NCBI RefSeq assembly: GCF_014203235.1
Contig: NZ_JACHIN010000001.1
Coordinates: 372,001-436,000 of the forward strand
Reading direction: 5' to 3'
Length of the DNA: 64,000 bases
DNA from: Nonomuraea endophytica
Lineage (GTDB): Bacteria > Actinomycetota > Actinomycetes > Streptosporangiales > Streptosporangiaceae
A model generated the notes under the pieces. The model saw only the letters and a program-made list of their open reading frames with translations, made no database searches and was not told the DNA's origin. This document shows, in pieces, positions 1 through 8,213 of this stretch. Position 1 is the first letter of the stretch; each line of letters opens with the position of its first letter. The position numbers and the translations under genes are program-made.

Positions 1-2
1 CG

Positions 3-101
3 ATCGACGACGTCACCGACGTCAACGTCACGCTCATCACCCGCGCCCACAAGCGCGGGCACCTCCGCAAGTCCGGTCTGCTCACATTGGAGAGAACATG
101 A
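3..101 (+). CDS. C-terminal end of an unidentified protein (partial)
   Basis: An open frame enters from the left edge and stops at a TGA that overlaps the next gene's ATG (ATGA). Only 32 residues are visible. They are hydrophilic, start IDDVTDVNVTLITRAH and end LTLERT. The 4-base overlap suggests translational coupling with the M20 peptidase that follows. I do not recognise the family from this tail. Confidence 0.5.
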   Translation: MDDVTDVNVTLITRAHKRGHLRKSGLLTLERT

Positions 102-1402
102 CGCCCGCTGAGAAGGAAGTAGCCGACCTGTGCGTGGAGCTCATCCGCGTCGACAGCAGCAACTACGGTGACGGCACCGGTCCCGGCGAGCGGGCCGCCG
201 CCGAAGTGGTCATGGCCAGGCTGGACGAGGTCGGCATCGAGTCCACCTACATCGAGAGCGAGCCGGGCCGGGGCAACGTCGTCACCCGGGTGGAGGGCAG
301 CGACTCCAGCCTGCCCGCGCTGCTGGTCCACGGTCACCTGGACGTCGTGCCGGCCAACGCCGCCGACTGGTCGGTCGACCCGTTCGCCGGCGAGGTGCGC
401 GACGGCTACATCTGGGGCCGTGGCGCGGTGGACATGAAGGACATGGACGCCATGATGCTGGCCGTACTGCGGCAGATGAAGCGTGAGGGCAAGAAGCCCA
501 AGCGGGACATCGTCTTCGCGTGGGTGGCCGACGAGGAGGCCGGCGGCGTCTACGGCGCCAAGCATCTGACCGCCCACCACCCCGAGCTGTTCGAGGGCGT
601 CACCGAGTCGATCAGCGAGGTCGGCGGCTACTCGCTGGAGGTCGACCCGTCGCTGCGGCTCTACCTGATCGAGACGGCCCAGAAGGGCCTGGCCTGGATG
701 AAGCTGATCGCCGACGGCACCGCCGGGCACGGCTCCATGCTCAACTCCGACAACGCCGTCACCGAGGTGGCCAAGGCCGTCGCCAGGATCGGCGCCCACG
801 AGTGGCCGATCACGCTGACGCCGACCGTGCGGACGTTCCTCACCGAGGTGGCCGACGCCTTCCAGATCCCGTTCGACCCGGCCGACCCGCAGAACGTGCT
901 GGACAAGATCGGGCCGCTGGTCCGCTTCGTCGGCGCGACGCTGAGCCACACCTCCAACCCGACCCAGCTCGGCGCCGGCTACAAGTCGAACGTGATCCCC
1001 GGCCAGGCCACCGCCGTGGTCGACGGGCGCTTCCTGCCCGGCCACGAGGAGGACTTCTTCAAGACCGTCGACTCGCTGATCGGCGAGAAGGTACGCCGCG
1101 AGTTCGTGCACCACGACATCGCGCTGGAGACCACGTTCGACGGGGCGCTGGTCGAGTCGATGATCGCGGCGCTCAAGGCCGAGGACCCGACGGCGCGGGC
1201 GGTGCCGTACTGCATGTCGGGCGGGACCGACAACAAGACGTTCTTCGCCGACCTGAACATCCGGGGCTTCGGGTTCGTGCCGCTGCGGCTGCCGAAGGAC
1301 ATGGACTTCGCCGCGATGTTCCACGGCGTGGACGAGCGGGTGCCGGTCGAGGCCCTGCAGTTCGGTGTGAGGGTGCTCGACAGGCTGCTCCTAAACTACT
1401 GA
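98..1402 (+). CDS. M20/M25/M40 family metallopeptidase (ArgE/DapE-like)
   Basis: A cytoplasmic zinc-dependent amidohydrolase of 434 aa; substrate not identifiable, probably a dipeptide or N-acyl amino acid. Visible M20 motifs are HGHLD (about 78-82, first metal His and Asp), GRGAVDMKD (107-115), DEEAGG (145-150, catalytic Glu) and a late SGGTDNK with a conserved Asp. The length is normal for the family. The ATG at 98 has GGAGAG just upstream. The gene is the second visible member of a run in which a GTG start follows its stop by one base, so it is probably co-transcribed with the nucleoside phosphorylase. The family is secure; the substrate is unknown. Confidence 0.9.
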   Translation: MTPAEKEVADLCVELIRVDSSNYGDGTGPGERAAAEVVMARLDEVGIESTYIESEPGRGNVVTRVEGSDSSLPALLVHGHLDVVPANAADWSVDPFAGEVRDGYIWGRGAVDMKDMDAMMLAVLRQMKREGKKPKRDIVFAWVADEEAGGVYGAKHLTAHHPELFEGVTESISEVGGYSLEVDPSLRLYLIETAQKGLAWMKLIADGTAGHGSMLNSDNAVTEVAKAVARIGAHEWPITLTPTVRTFLTEVADAFQIPFDPADPQNVLDKIGPLVRFVGATLSHTSNPTQLGAGYKSNVIPGQATAVVDGRFLPGHEEDFFKTVDSLIGEKVRREFVHHDIALETTFDGALVESMIAALKAEDPTARAVPYCMSGGTDNKTFFADLNIRGFGFVPLRLPKDMDFAAMFHGVDERVPVEALQFGVRVLDRLLLNY

Positions 1403-1403
1403 G

Positions 1404-2207
1404 GTGAGCAACGACGCCTACACCCTGGCACAGGACGCCGCCGCCGCGCTGAAGGGCGCGGCGGGCGTCGACACCTTCGACGTGGCCCTCGTGATGGGCT
1501 CCGGCTGGGTTCCCGCCGCCGACGCGCTCGGACAGACCGTCACCGAGGTGGCCTTCACCGACCTGCCCGGTTTCGCGCCACCCGCGGTGGCCGGGCACGG
1601 CGGCAAGATCCGGGTCGTCCGCACCGACGCCGGACGCCACGCGCTGGTCCTGCTCGGGCGCACGCACCTCTACGAGGGCCGCCCGGTCGACAAGGTGGTC
1701 CACGGCATCCGCACGGTGGCCGCGGCCGGGGTGAGGGCGGTCGTGCTCACCAACGCCGCGGGCGGCCTGCGGCCCGAGACGCAGAACGTCGGCGACCCGG
1801 TCCTGATCAGCGACCACATCAACATGACCGGCGCCAACCCGCTGACCGGCACGACCTTCCTCGACCTGACCGAGGTCTACAGCAAGCGGCTGCGCGCGCT
1901 GGTCCGCGAGATCGACCCGGCCATCGCCGAGGGCGTCTACGTCGCCTTCCGCGGCCCGACGTACGAGACGCCCGCCGAGATCCGCATGCTGCGCACGCTG
2001 GGCGGCGACCTGATCGGCATGTCCACCGTCCTGGAGGCGATCACCGCCCGCGAGGCCGGTCTTGAGGTGCTCGGCGTCTCCCTCGTCACCAACCCCGGGG
2101 CGGGCCTGGCCGGCGAGCCGCTCAACCACGAAGAGGTGCTCCAGGTCGGCAAGGCCACCGCCGCGCGCATGGGCGGTCTGCTGGCCAAGGTGGTCGACCG
2201 GGTATGA
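1404..2207 (+). CDS. punA: Purine-nucleoside phosphorylase (trimeric, PNP/MTAP family)
   Basis: Phosphorolysis of (deoxy)guanosine and (deoxy)inosine to base plus (deoxy)ribose 1-phosphate. The 267 aa match the trimeric low-molecular-mass PNP family. Visible motifs are MGSGW (31-35, phosphate loop), GRTHLYEG (85-92), LTNAAGGL (115-122), SDHIN (136-140), AFRGPTYETPAEIRM near 180 and GMSTVLEA near 200, ending with VTNPGAG carrying the purine-binding Asn. It starts with GTG and its stop overlaps the mutase start (ATGA). Its ribose 1-phosphate product is a natural substrate for that neighbour if the mutase is a phosphopentomutase. The gene symbol follows actinobacterial usage. Confidence 0.93.
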   Translation: MSNDAYTLAQDAAAALKGAAGVDTFDVALVMGSGWVPAADALGQTVTEVAFTDLPGFAPPAVAGHGGKIRVVRTDAGRHALVLLGRTHLYEGRPVDKVVHGIRTVAAAGVRAVVLTNAAGGLRPETQNVGDPVLISDHINMTGANPLTGTTFLDLTEVYSKRLRALVREIDPAIAEGVYVAFRGPTYETPAEIRMLRTLGGDLIGMSTVLEAITAREAGLEVLGVSLVTNPGAGLAGEPLNHEEVLQVGKATAARMGGLLAKVVDRV

Positions 2208-3865
2208 GCGACCTGCTGAAGCAGGCCCGCGCGTGGCTGGCCCAGGACCCCGACCCCGACACCCGCGCCGAGCTCTCCGACCTCATCGAGCGCGCCGACC
2301 TCGACACGCTGACGGCCCGCTTCGGCGCCAAACTCGAGTTCGGTACGGCCGGCCTGCGCGGCGAACTGGGCGCCGGCCCCAACCGCATGAACCGGGTCAC
2401 GGTCATGCGCGCGGCCGCCGGCCTGGCCGCGGTGCTGGGTCCCGGCAAGCACGTGGTGATCGGCTACGACGCCCGCTACAAGTCCGACGTGTTCGCCCGT
2501 GACACCGCCGCGGTGCTGACCGGCGCGGGCATCCACGCCTCGCTGCTGCCCCGGCCGCTGCCGACGCCGGTGCTGGCCTTCGCCGTACGCCACCTGGACG
2601 CCGACGCCGGGGTCACGGTGACGGCCAGCCACAACCCGCCCAGGGACAACGGCTACAAGGTCTACTGGAACGACGGCTCCCAGATCGTGCCTCCCGTCGA
2701 CGGGCAGATCTCCACCGCGATCGACGCGGTGGGCCGGGTGGACGGGCTGCCGCTGGGCGCGCCGTACGAGGAGAGGGGGCTCGACGGAGCCCCCGGGACC
2801 TTCACCGAGCTGGGCGAGGACCTGCTCGACGACTACATCGAGGCGGTGACCGCGCTGCCGCTGGGCACGGCGCGGGCGCTGAAGGTGGCGTACACGCCGC
2901 TGCACGGCGTGGGCGCCGGCACGCTGACCGGGGCGTTCCTGGCGGCGGGGTTCGCCAGCCCGATGGCGGTCGAGGAGCAGCGCAACCCCGACCCGGCCTT
3001 CCCGACCGTCGCCTTCCCCAACCCGGAGGAGCCGGGGGCGATGGACCTGGCGCTGGCGCTGGCCGCCAAGGTCGGCGCGGACCTCGTGCTGGCCAACGAC
3101 CCCGACGCCGACCGGTGCGCGGCGGGCCTGCCGGTGGGCGACGGCTCGTGGCGGATGCTGACCGGTGACGAGGTGGGCGCGCTGCTCGGCGAGTACGTGA
3201 TCGCCAACACCACCGGCGACCGGCTGGTGGCGACCACGATCGTGTCCTCCACGCTGCTCGGCAAGATCGCCGCGGCGCACGGGGTGCGGTACACCGAGAC
3301 GCTGACCGGCTTCAAGTGGATCATGCGGGCCGGAGAGGGCCTGGTCTATGGCTATGAGGAGGCGCTGGGTTATAGCGTCGGCTCCGATGCCGGACTGCCT
3401 GTTCACGACAAGGACGGGATCGGGGCGGCGCTGACCGTGGCCGCGATCGCGGCGGAGGCCAAGCGGGCCGGGCGCACTCTCCTGGACCTGCTGGACGACC
3501 AGGCCAGGCGCTACGGCCTGCACGCCACCTCACAGCTGTCGGTGCGCGTGGACGACCTGTCGCTGATCTCCGGCGCGATGGCGCGGCTGCGCGCCGAGCC
3601 CGCGAAGGAGCTCGGCGGGCGCGTGGTCGAAGGCATCGACGACCTGGCCAAGGGCGAGGGCGGGCTGCCGCCGACCGACGGGCTGCGCTATCGGCTGGCT
3701 GACGGGGCGCGGGTGGTGGTGCGCCCCTCCGGCACCGAGCCCAAGCTCAAGTGCTACCTCGAAGTGGTGGTGCCGGTCGAGGACGAGGTGGCGGCGGCCA
3801 GGACCAAGGCAGCCGCTGGGCTGGCCGCCCTGGCCGCCGACCTCAAGGTCACGCTGGGTCTTTGA
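2204..3865 (+). CDS. Phospho-sugar mutase, PGM2-like (phosphoglucomutase/phosphopentomutase)
   Basis: An alpha-D-phosphohexomutase superfamily enzyme of 553 aa, moving phosphate between C1 and C6 of hexoses or C1 and C5 of pentoses. All four signature loops are present: TASHNP (140-145, phosphoserine), DPDADR (about 300, metal loop), GYEEALGY (about 382, sugar loop) and RPSGTEPK (about 507, phosphate loop). The EEALGY form of the sugar loop is typical of the PGM2 branch, which includes mammalian phosphopentomutase. Together with the 4-base overlap with PNP, I infer a role in turning ribose 1-phosphate into ribose 5-phosphate. A general phosphoglucomutase or phosphomannomutase role is the alternative. 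Its end overlaps the convergent GyrI-like gene by 17 bases. Confidence 0.9.
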   Translation: MSDLLKQARAWLAQDPDPDTRAELSDLIERADLDTLTARFGAKLEFGTAGLRGELGAGPNRMNRVTVMRAAAGLAAVLGPGKHVVIGYDARYKSDVFARDTAAVLTGAGIHASLLPRPLPTPVLAFAVRHLDADAGVTVTASHNPPRDNGYKVYWNDGSQIVPPVDGQISTAIDAVGRVDGLPLGAPYEERGLDGAPGTFTELGEDLLDDYIEAVTALPLGTARALKVAYTPLHGVGAGTLTGAFLAAGFASPMAVEEQRNPDPAFPTVAFPNPEEPGAMDLALALAAKVGADLVLANDPDADRCAAGLPVGDGSWRMLTGDEVGALLGEYVIANTTGDRLVATTIVSSTLLGKIAAAHGVRYTETLTGFKWIMRAGEGLVYGYEEALGYSVGSDAGLPVHDKDGIGAALTVAAIAAEAKRAGRTLLDLLDDQARRYGLHATSQLSVRVDDLSLISGAMARLRAEPAKELGGRVVEGIDDLAKGEGGLPPTDGLRYRLADGARVVVRPSGTEPKLKCYLEVVVPVEDEVAAARTKAAAGLAALAADLKVTLGL

Positions 3866-4328
3866 GCCTGAACTGCAGCTCGATCTCCCACTTGTTCATG
3901 TCGGGCTGCTCTGCCGGGTTGGTGTGGTAGATCTCCAGGCGCGAACCCCAGTGCTCGCCGTCGGCCTCCTCGGTCATGTCGAAGACGAGGCCAGGCGTGT
4001 TGCGCAGCTTCTCGATGACCGGGAAGAGCTGGTCGGGGTGGCCGACCTGGCGGACGCTGGCGTAGCGGCCGGCGGGGAGGGTGGCGGCGACGATGTCGCC
4101 CTCCCCCTCGACCGGCCCGGCCACCGGCACGCCCGCCTCGACGTCCAGGTCGCCCTCCATGTCGATGACGTGGAAGCGGAAGAACGGCGCGCCCTCCATG
4201 GCCACGCCCTTCGCGACCAGCCAGCCGTAGATCTCCGGGATGCGGTCGGCGACCACGCCGAACGTGGTCAGGGTGATGGTCTTGCGGACGGCCACGTAGT
4301 GCCGCTCGGGGAATTCGATGATGTCCAT
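3849..4328 (-). CDS. Stand-alone GyrI-like small-molecule-binding protein
   Basis: A 159-aa protein with a GyrI-like (SOUL/AraC effector-binding) fold across its length. It begins MDIIEFPERHYVAVRKTIT and carries the family's 'PAGRYASVRQVGHPDQL' strand-helix segment near residue 85. GyrI-like domains bind hydrophobic or amphipathic ligands, and some hydrolyse cyclopropane-type toxins. It starts 4 bases after the sigma factor gene ends, as the last gene of the MerR-sigma-GyrI operon. The MerR protein upstream has its own GyrI-like domain, so the operon encodes two related ligand-binding domains, possibly a sensor and a sponge or enzyme. The specific ligand is unknown. Confidence 0.85.
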   Translation of the reverse strand: MDIIEFPERHYVAVRKTITLTTFGVVADRIPEIYGWLVAKGVAMEGAPFFRFHVIDMEGDLDVEAGVPVAGPVEGEGDIVAATLPAGRYASVRQVGHPDQLFPVIEKLRNTPGLVFDMTEEADGEHWGSRLEIYHTNPAEQPDMNKWEIELQFRLKDPA

Positions 4329-4332
4329 GCTC

Positions 4333-5226
4333 TTACTTACGGTCGGGACCCCCGAAACTCATCGGCAGGTCGTACAACGGGAACAGATTCGGGTCGAGAT
4401 ACGTGGTCGTACCCCTGATCAGGCCGCCTGACGTCTCCAGGATCACGATCGCGAACGCCTCGCCGTTCAGATACTGGCCGAACGTGTTCGCGCCCGCCCG
4501 CACCAGCTTGCTGCCCCGGCAGCCTTCCCCGCCCGAGGCGACCAGCACCGCGCGCATGGCCTCGCGGCCCGCCAGCCACCAGGCGAACGGCGGCATCGAC
4601 TCGACGGCGTCCTCGTGGGTGAGGGCGACCAGCGTGTCCACGTCGAAACGTTCGAACGCGTCCACGTAACGGGCCAGCAGATCCTCGTCCACCTCCAGGC
4701 GCGGCTCGGCCGTGGCGGGCAGGGTCGCCCTGGCCCGCTGGAGCGCGCTGTTGACCGCGGCCACGCTGGTCTCCAGCAGGTCAGCCACCTCGGCGGCCGA
4801 CCAGGCCAGCACGTCGCGCAGGATCAGGACCGCCCGTTGCCTGGGCGGGAGGTGCTGGAGCGCGGCCACGAAGGCCAGCCGTACCGACTCGCGGGAGATG
4901 GCCAGCTCGGCCGGGTCCATGAGCTGGTCGGGCATCGGGTAGACCCAGCGCTCGTACGGGATCGGCACGCCCAGGTCGGCGCCGGGCTCGGCGGCCGGGC
5001 CCAGGTCCATGGCGCGGGCCCGGCGCCGGGCGCTGCGCAGCATGTCGACGCAGACGTTGGTGGCGATGCCGTACAGCCAGGGGCGCAGCGCGCCGCGCTC
5101 GGGGTCGAACGTCTTCCAGGCCCTGGTCAGGGTCTCCTGGACGGCGTCCTCTGCCTCGAAGCCTGAGCCGAGCATGCGGTAGCAGTACCCGGCCAGCTCC
5201 TTGCGGTGGCGCTCCAGCTCGATCAC
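4333..5226 (-). CDS. ECF sigma-70 factor with C-terminal SnoaL-like domain
   Basis: RNA polymerase sigma factor of the ECF41/SigG-SigJ type, 297 aa. Region 2 (about 5-75) includes YCYRMLGSGFEAEDAVQETL and RPWLYGIATNVCVDMLR. Region 4 (about 135-190) includes LPPRQRAVLILRDVLAW and a helix-turn-helix. The remaining C-terminus is a SnoaL_2-like domain (YVDAFERFDVDTLVALTHEDA...MPP), which in this class controls activity in place of a separate anti-sigma factor. I chose GTG at 5226 because GTGA overlaps the MerR stop codon. Co-transcription with a MerR and a GyrI-like protein implies a chemically induced regulon. No obvious anti-sigma gene is adjacent. Confidence 0.88.
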   Translation of the reverse strand: MIELERHRKELAGYCYRMLGSGFEAEDAVQETLTRAWKTFDPERGALRPWLYGIATNVCVDMLRSARRRARAMDLGPAAEPGADLGVPIPYERWVYPMPDQLMDPAELAISRESVRLAFVAALQHLPPRQRAVLILRDVLAWSAAEVADLLETSVAAVNSALQRARATLPATAEPRLEVDEDLLARYVDAFERFDVDTLVALTHEDAVESMPPFAWWLAGREAMRAVLVASGGEGCRGSKLVRAGANTFGQYLNGEAFAIVILETSGGLIRGTTTYLDPNLFPLYDLPMSFGGPDRK

Positions 5227-6029
5227 GTCACCTCGATCTGCAGCTCGGTGACCCATTCGTCGCGGTTGTCCGGGCAGTGGAGTGAGACCTCGCGCGACAG
5301 GCTCAGGGCGCGGTAGCCGTTGTCCTCGATCCAGTGGGCCAGAGCCTGCATGGTCGGGCCGACGTTCTCCATCGAGCCGGTGTGGATGATCGTGGCGGCG
5401 GTCTCGATGCCGGGCAGGTTCAGGAAGTCGACGTCGGCGCCCTCGGAGACCCCCACCTCGACGGCGGCGTGGACCATCACGGTGCCGTCGTCCTGCTGGA
5501 GGTAGTAGGCGCAGCCCGGCCCGGTGATCTTGATGCCCGCCTCGTGGAGGCGCTTCATCAGCTCGGCGTAGAGCGGCTGGATGACCGGACCGATGTCCTC
5601 GCCGTCGTAACTGGCCGCCCGGCCGCTGAGCTCGGCGACCCGCAAAGGGGCGACCTTCTTGAGCACGACCTCGTCGGTGCGCATGTGCCCTTCCCTCTCT
5701 ATCGTGCGGAGCCTCGCCTCCACCCCGCGCAACCTGGCCAGATCGGCGCTGATCTGCTCCTCTATCTGGGCGCGGCGCAGGCGTACCATGCCGTGCAGCT
5801 CTTCCGTGCTCACCTTGTCGTCGAGGATCGCGCCCACCTGCTCCAGCGTGAAACCGAGGTCCTTGATCGCGACGATCCGGTTGAGCCTGGACAGCTGGGC
5901 TGCCTGGTAGGAGCGGTAGCCGGTGGCCGGGTCCACGTGCGCGGGCCTGAGCAGCCCGATCGCGTCGTAGTGGCGCAACATGCGCACCGACACCAGCCCC
6001 AGCCTGGCGAAGTCTCCGATGCTGAACAT
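5223..6029 (-). CDS. MerR family regulator with GyrI-like effector domain
   Basis: A transcription activator of 268 aa. The N-terminal winged helix (1-70) begins MFSIGDFARLGLVSVRMLRH, followed by GLLRPAHVDPATGYRSY and a dimerising helix to about residue 115. The rest is a GyrI-like ligand domain, as in BmrR-type multidrug sensors. It heads a leftward operon with an ECF sigma factor and a stand-alone GyrI-like protein. Directly upstream is a promoter with a 19-base spacer and a central dyad (6040-6070), the arrangement MerR proteins untwist, so autoregulation is likely. The ligand is unknown. Confidence 0.9.
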   Translation of the reverse strand: MFSIGDFARLGLVSVRMLRHYDAIGLLRPAHVDPATGYRSYQAAQLSRLNRIVAIKDLGFTLEQVGAILDDKVSTEELHGMVRLRRAQIEEQISADLARLRGVEARLRTIEREGHMRTDEVVLKKVAPLRVAELSGRAASYDGEDIGPVIQPLYAELMKRLHEAGIKITGPGCAYYLQQDDGTVMVHAAVEVGVSEGADVDFLNLPGIETAATIIHTGSMENVGPTMQALAHWIEDNGYRALSLSREVSLHCPDNRDEWVTELQIEVT

Positions 6030-6039
6030 GACGCCCCCA

Positions 6040-6070
6040 GATGTAGCCCCTCACACGGTGTCAGGGTCAA
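6040..6070 (-). promoter_or_regulatory. MerR-type promoter/operator for the merR-sigma-gyrI operon
   Basis: On the minus strand, -35 TTGACC (6065-6070) and -10 TACATC (6040-6045) are separated by 19 bases. The dyad CCCTGACACCGTGTGAGGG (6048-6066) fills the spacer and has one mismatch between its arms. An over-long spacer with a dyad inside it is the hallmark of promoters activated by MerR-family DNA distortion. It lies 11-41 bases upstream of the merR start. Confidence 0.75.
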
Positions 6071-6085
6071 CACTACGATGCCCGC

Positions 6086-7372
6086 ATGCCCCGAACCTCC
6101 CTGTTCGTCGTGATCCTGCTGCTCACGGGGTGCGGGGCCGCGCCACCGTCGTCGTCACCCCCGTCCTCGTCACCCCCGCGCTCGGCCTCTCCATCCGTGC
6201 CCTCGGCCTCCCCGTCCGGGCCGTCGGCCTCCCCGTCCGGGCCCGCGCGGGCGACGGGCGCGCGGCCCGATGACGTCGACGGTGACGGCTTCTCCGACCT
6301 GGCCTTCCAGCTCGACACGGCCGACCCCGCACGCCTGGTCATCGTGTACGGCTCCCGCCGCGGCCTCGGCCCGGGGCGGCGTACCGTGCTGGGCAGGTTC
6401 GTCCCGTGGCTCATCGACGGCGGCCTCCACGCCGACCTCGACCGCGACGGCTACGGTGACGTGCTCGCCTTCGGCGCGCCGGAGGGCCAGGACCGGCCGA
6501 TGCTGCCCAGCGTGTTCTGGGGCGGCCCGGCCGGGATCCCGGCGGACGCGCTGCCCACCCCGATCCGGCCCCCGGTCGCCGGCGACGCCGGAACACACCG
6601 CGCGATCACCGGCGACTTCGACGGCGACGGCGCCGCCGACATCGCCATGGCCTTGCCAGGCGAAACCCCCTCCGACCTTGGCCCGAACCCCAGCTCTTCC
6701 GGTCCGGGGCTGGGGTTGTTGTTCGGGCCGTTCGATCGGGCGGGGACGCCGGCTCGGCGGACGGTCCGGGCGTCTCCCACCGGGGAGGAGTTCTGGCACA
6801 TGACGGCCGACCGGATCGGCGGGTGGCCGAGCGGGCTGGTGGCCTTCGAGGGTGACGACGGCGAGCAGCGGTCCGGCTGGCTGCTCGCCGGTCGCCGCGG
6901 TGGGCCCGCCGCGCAGGCACGCAAGCTCACGCCCGGCATGGCGGCGGCCTTCGGCGACTTCGACGGTGACGGGGTCAGGGATCTGGCCGCCGGTGACGAC
7001 GGCTCGCGTAACAACGAGCCGGGCGACGAGACCGAGCCGCCCGAGGTGGACCGCACGCTGACCGTCTACTACGGCGACGGGCGGGAGCGCCGGTTCAAGG
7101 GCGCCAACGGCCAGGCGATCGCGGCCGACCTGAACGGCGACGGCCACGACGACCTGATCTTCGGCCGGGCCGACGGCGGCTCTCTCCCACGGGTGCACTG
7201 GGGCGGTCCCGACGGCCTGGGCCCCGGGCAACCGCTCCCCGGCGCAACAGGCACCCCGCTGACCAGCGGCGACTATGACGGGGACGGCGACGGCGAGGCG
7301 GTCCTCATGCACGAGGGCAGGATCCAGGTGACCGACGGCAAGCGGATCGTGGCCTCCTTCGACGCCACCTGA
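6086..7372 (+). CDS. FG-GAP/VCBS repeat lipoprotein
   Basis: Predicted exported lipoprotein of 428 aa: signal MPRTSLFVVILLLTGCGAA with lipobox LTGC (Cys about 17), then a Ser/Pro-rich linker to about residue 55. The rest resembles a beta-propeller with integrin-alpha-like calcium loops of the DxDGDGxxD type: DVDGDGFSD, DLDRDGYGD, DFDGDGAAD, DFDGDGVRD, DLNGDGHDD and DYDGDGDGE. Such proteins are surface-anchored and bind ligands or act in adhesion; no enzyme residues are evident. The start is divergent from merR with only 56 bases between them. Its stop is 4 bases from the convergent heme-uptake remnant. Confidence 0.85.
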   Translation: MPRTSLFVVILLLTGCGAAPPSSSPPSSSPPRSASPSVPSASPSGPSASPSGPARATGARPDDVDGDGFSDLAFQLDTADPARLVIVYGSRRGLGPGRRTVLGRFVPWLIDGGLHADLDRDGYGDVLAFGAPEGQDRPMLPSVFWGGPAGIPADALPTPIRPPVAGDAGTHRAITGDFDGDGAADIAMALPGETPSDLGPNPSSSGPGLGLLFGPFDRAGTPARRTVRASPTGEEFWHMTADRIGGWPSGLVAFEGDDGEQRSGWLLAGRRGGPAAQARKLTPGMAAAFGDFDGDGVRDLAAGDDGSRNNEPGDETEPPEVDRTLTVYYGDGRERRFKGANGQAIAADLNGDGHDDLIFGRADGGSLPRVHWGGPDGLGPGQPLPGATGTPLTSGDYDGDGDGEAVLMHEGRIQVTDGKRIVASFDAT

Positions 7373-7376
7373 GCAC

Positions 7377-8093
7377 TCAGGCCCGGCCGCCCTGCCTCCT
7401 GCGCGTACGGCGGAGCAGTACCAGAAAGAACGGCCCGCCCATCAACGCCGTCAGCACCCCGATCGGCAGCTCCGCCGGCGGACCGACGGTCCTGGCGACC
7501 AGGTCGGCCAGGACCAGCACGCACCCTCCGGCCAGCGCGGAGGCGGGCAGCAGGACCCGGTGACCGGGACCGGCGACCAGCCTGATCAGGTGGGGCACCA
7601 CCAGGCCGACGAACGAGATGGCTCCGGCCGCCGCCAGCGCGGCGCCCTTGCCGGGCTCGCGCACGGCCTCGGCCACCTGCTCGATCTTGCCGGGCACCTC
7701 GTCGACCGAGGCGGCGCCGGTGGGCACCAGGACGATCCGCATCCCGGCCCCCTTCAACTGCTCGATCACCGGGGGCGGCCCGGCGTCCTCGGTGCCGACG
7801 AGCACACTGGGCTTGAGCGACAGGATGCCCTCGGCCGCCAGCGCCCGCTGGTAGCCGATCCGCGCCTTGCCCTTGGCCTCCGGCAGTCCCATCGCGGACA
7901 GGTCCACGCCGACGACCTTGTCGGCCAGGCCGAGCTTGAAGACGATCTCGGCGACGTCGCCGGTGAGCGGGACGATGCGCGCGGACGGCGTGGCGGCCGA
8001 GGTGGCGGGGGCGGCCGCGGAGCCTTGCGCGTTTCCGCAGCCCGCGAGCGCGATCACCGCCACTCCGAGTAGTGCCACAAGTCCGCGCTTCAC
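7377..8093 (-). pseudogene. HmuT-HmuU in-frame deletion chimera (heme uptake remnant)
   Basis: One open frame of 238 codons made of two unrelated halves. Residues 1 to about 147 look like the start of the heme-binding lipoprotein HmuT: lipobox LAGC (Cys 19), then [41 protein letters not shown] and [16 protein letters not shown]. From about residue 150 the frame becomes the C-terminal end of a FecCD-type permease ([20 protein letters not shown]...[20 protein letters not shown]). The second lobe of HmuT and most of the permease are missing, and no ATPase gene follows. An in-frame deletion of roughly 1.3 kb would explain it. GTG start at 8093. The product cannot work as either parent protein; a misassembly is the main alternative. 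Confidence 0.8.
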
Positions 8094-8110
8094 GATTTTC
8101 CACTCTATGG

Positions 8111-8129
8111 TTAGGTAAGCCTTACCTAA
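8111..8129. promoter_or_regulatory. Perfect DtxR/IdeR iron box
   Basis: TTAGGTAAGCCTTACCTAA is a perfect 19-base inverted repeat around a central C and matches the DtxR/IdeR/DmdR operator consensus. It lies 18-36 bases upstream of the HmuT-HmuU remnant, where iron-loaded repressor would block its promoter. The operator is still perfect although its target gene is broken, which suggests a recent deletion or another use. Confidence 0.85.
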
Positions 8130-8187
8130 TCAGATGGCTCGAGGAGGTCAAGAATGGCACTGGTTACCGATCGTTCGGTCGGCTAGG

Positions 8188-8211
8188 CTCCTACCAAACG
8201 TTCGGTAGGAG
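8188..8211. promoter_or_regulatory. TetR autoregulatory operator
   Basis: A 24-base inverted repeat with one arm mismatch (CTCCTACCAAAC / GTTCGGTAGGAG) ends 2 bases before the TetR ATG and contains its GGTAGGAG ribosome-binding site. A second weaker dyad, ACCGATCGTTCGGT, lies at 8166-8179. This spacing is typical of TetR/AcrR self-repression. Confidence 0.7.
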
Positions 8212-8213
8212 AC

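Noticed and set aside
4333..6054. A single 573-aa leftward protein joining MerR and sigma factor regions
   Set aside because: Upstream of 5226 the frame is a shadow of the merR gene. The sigma factor starts at GTG 5226 by a 4-base overlap.
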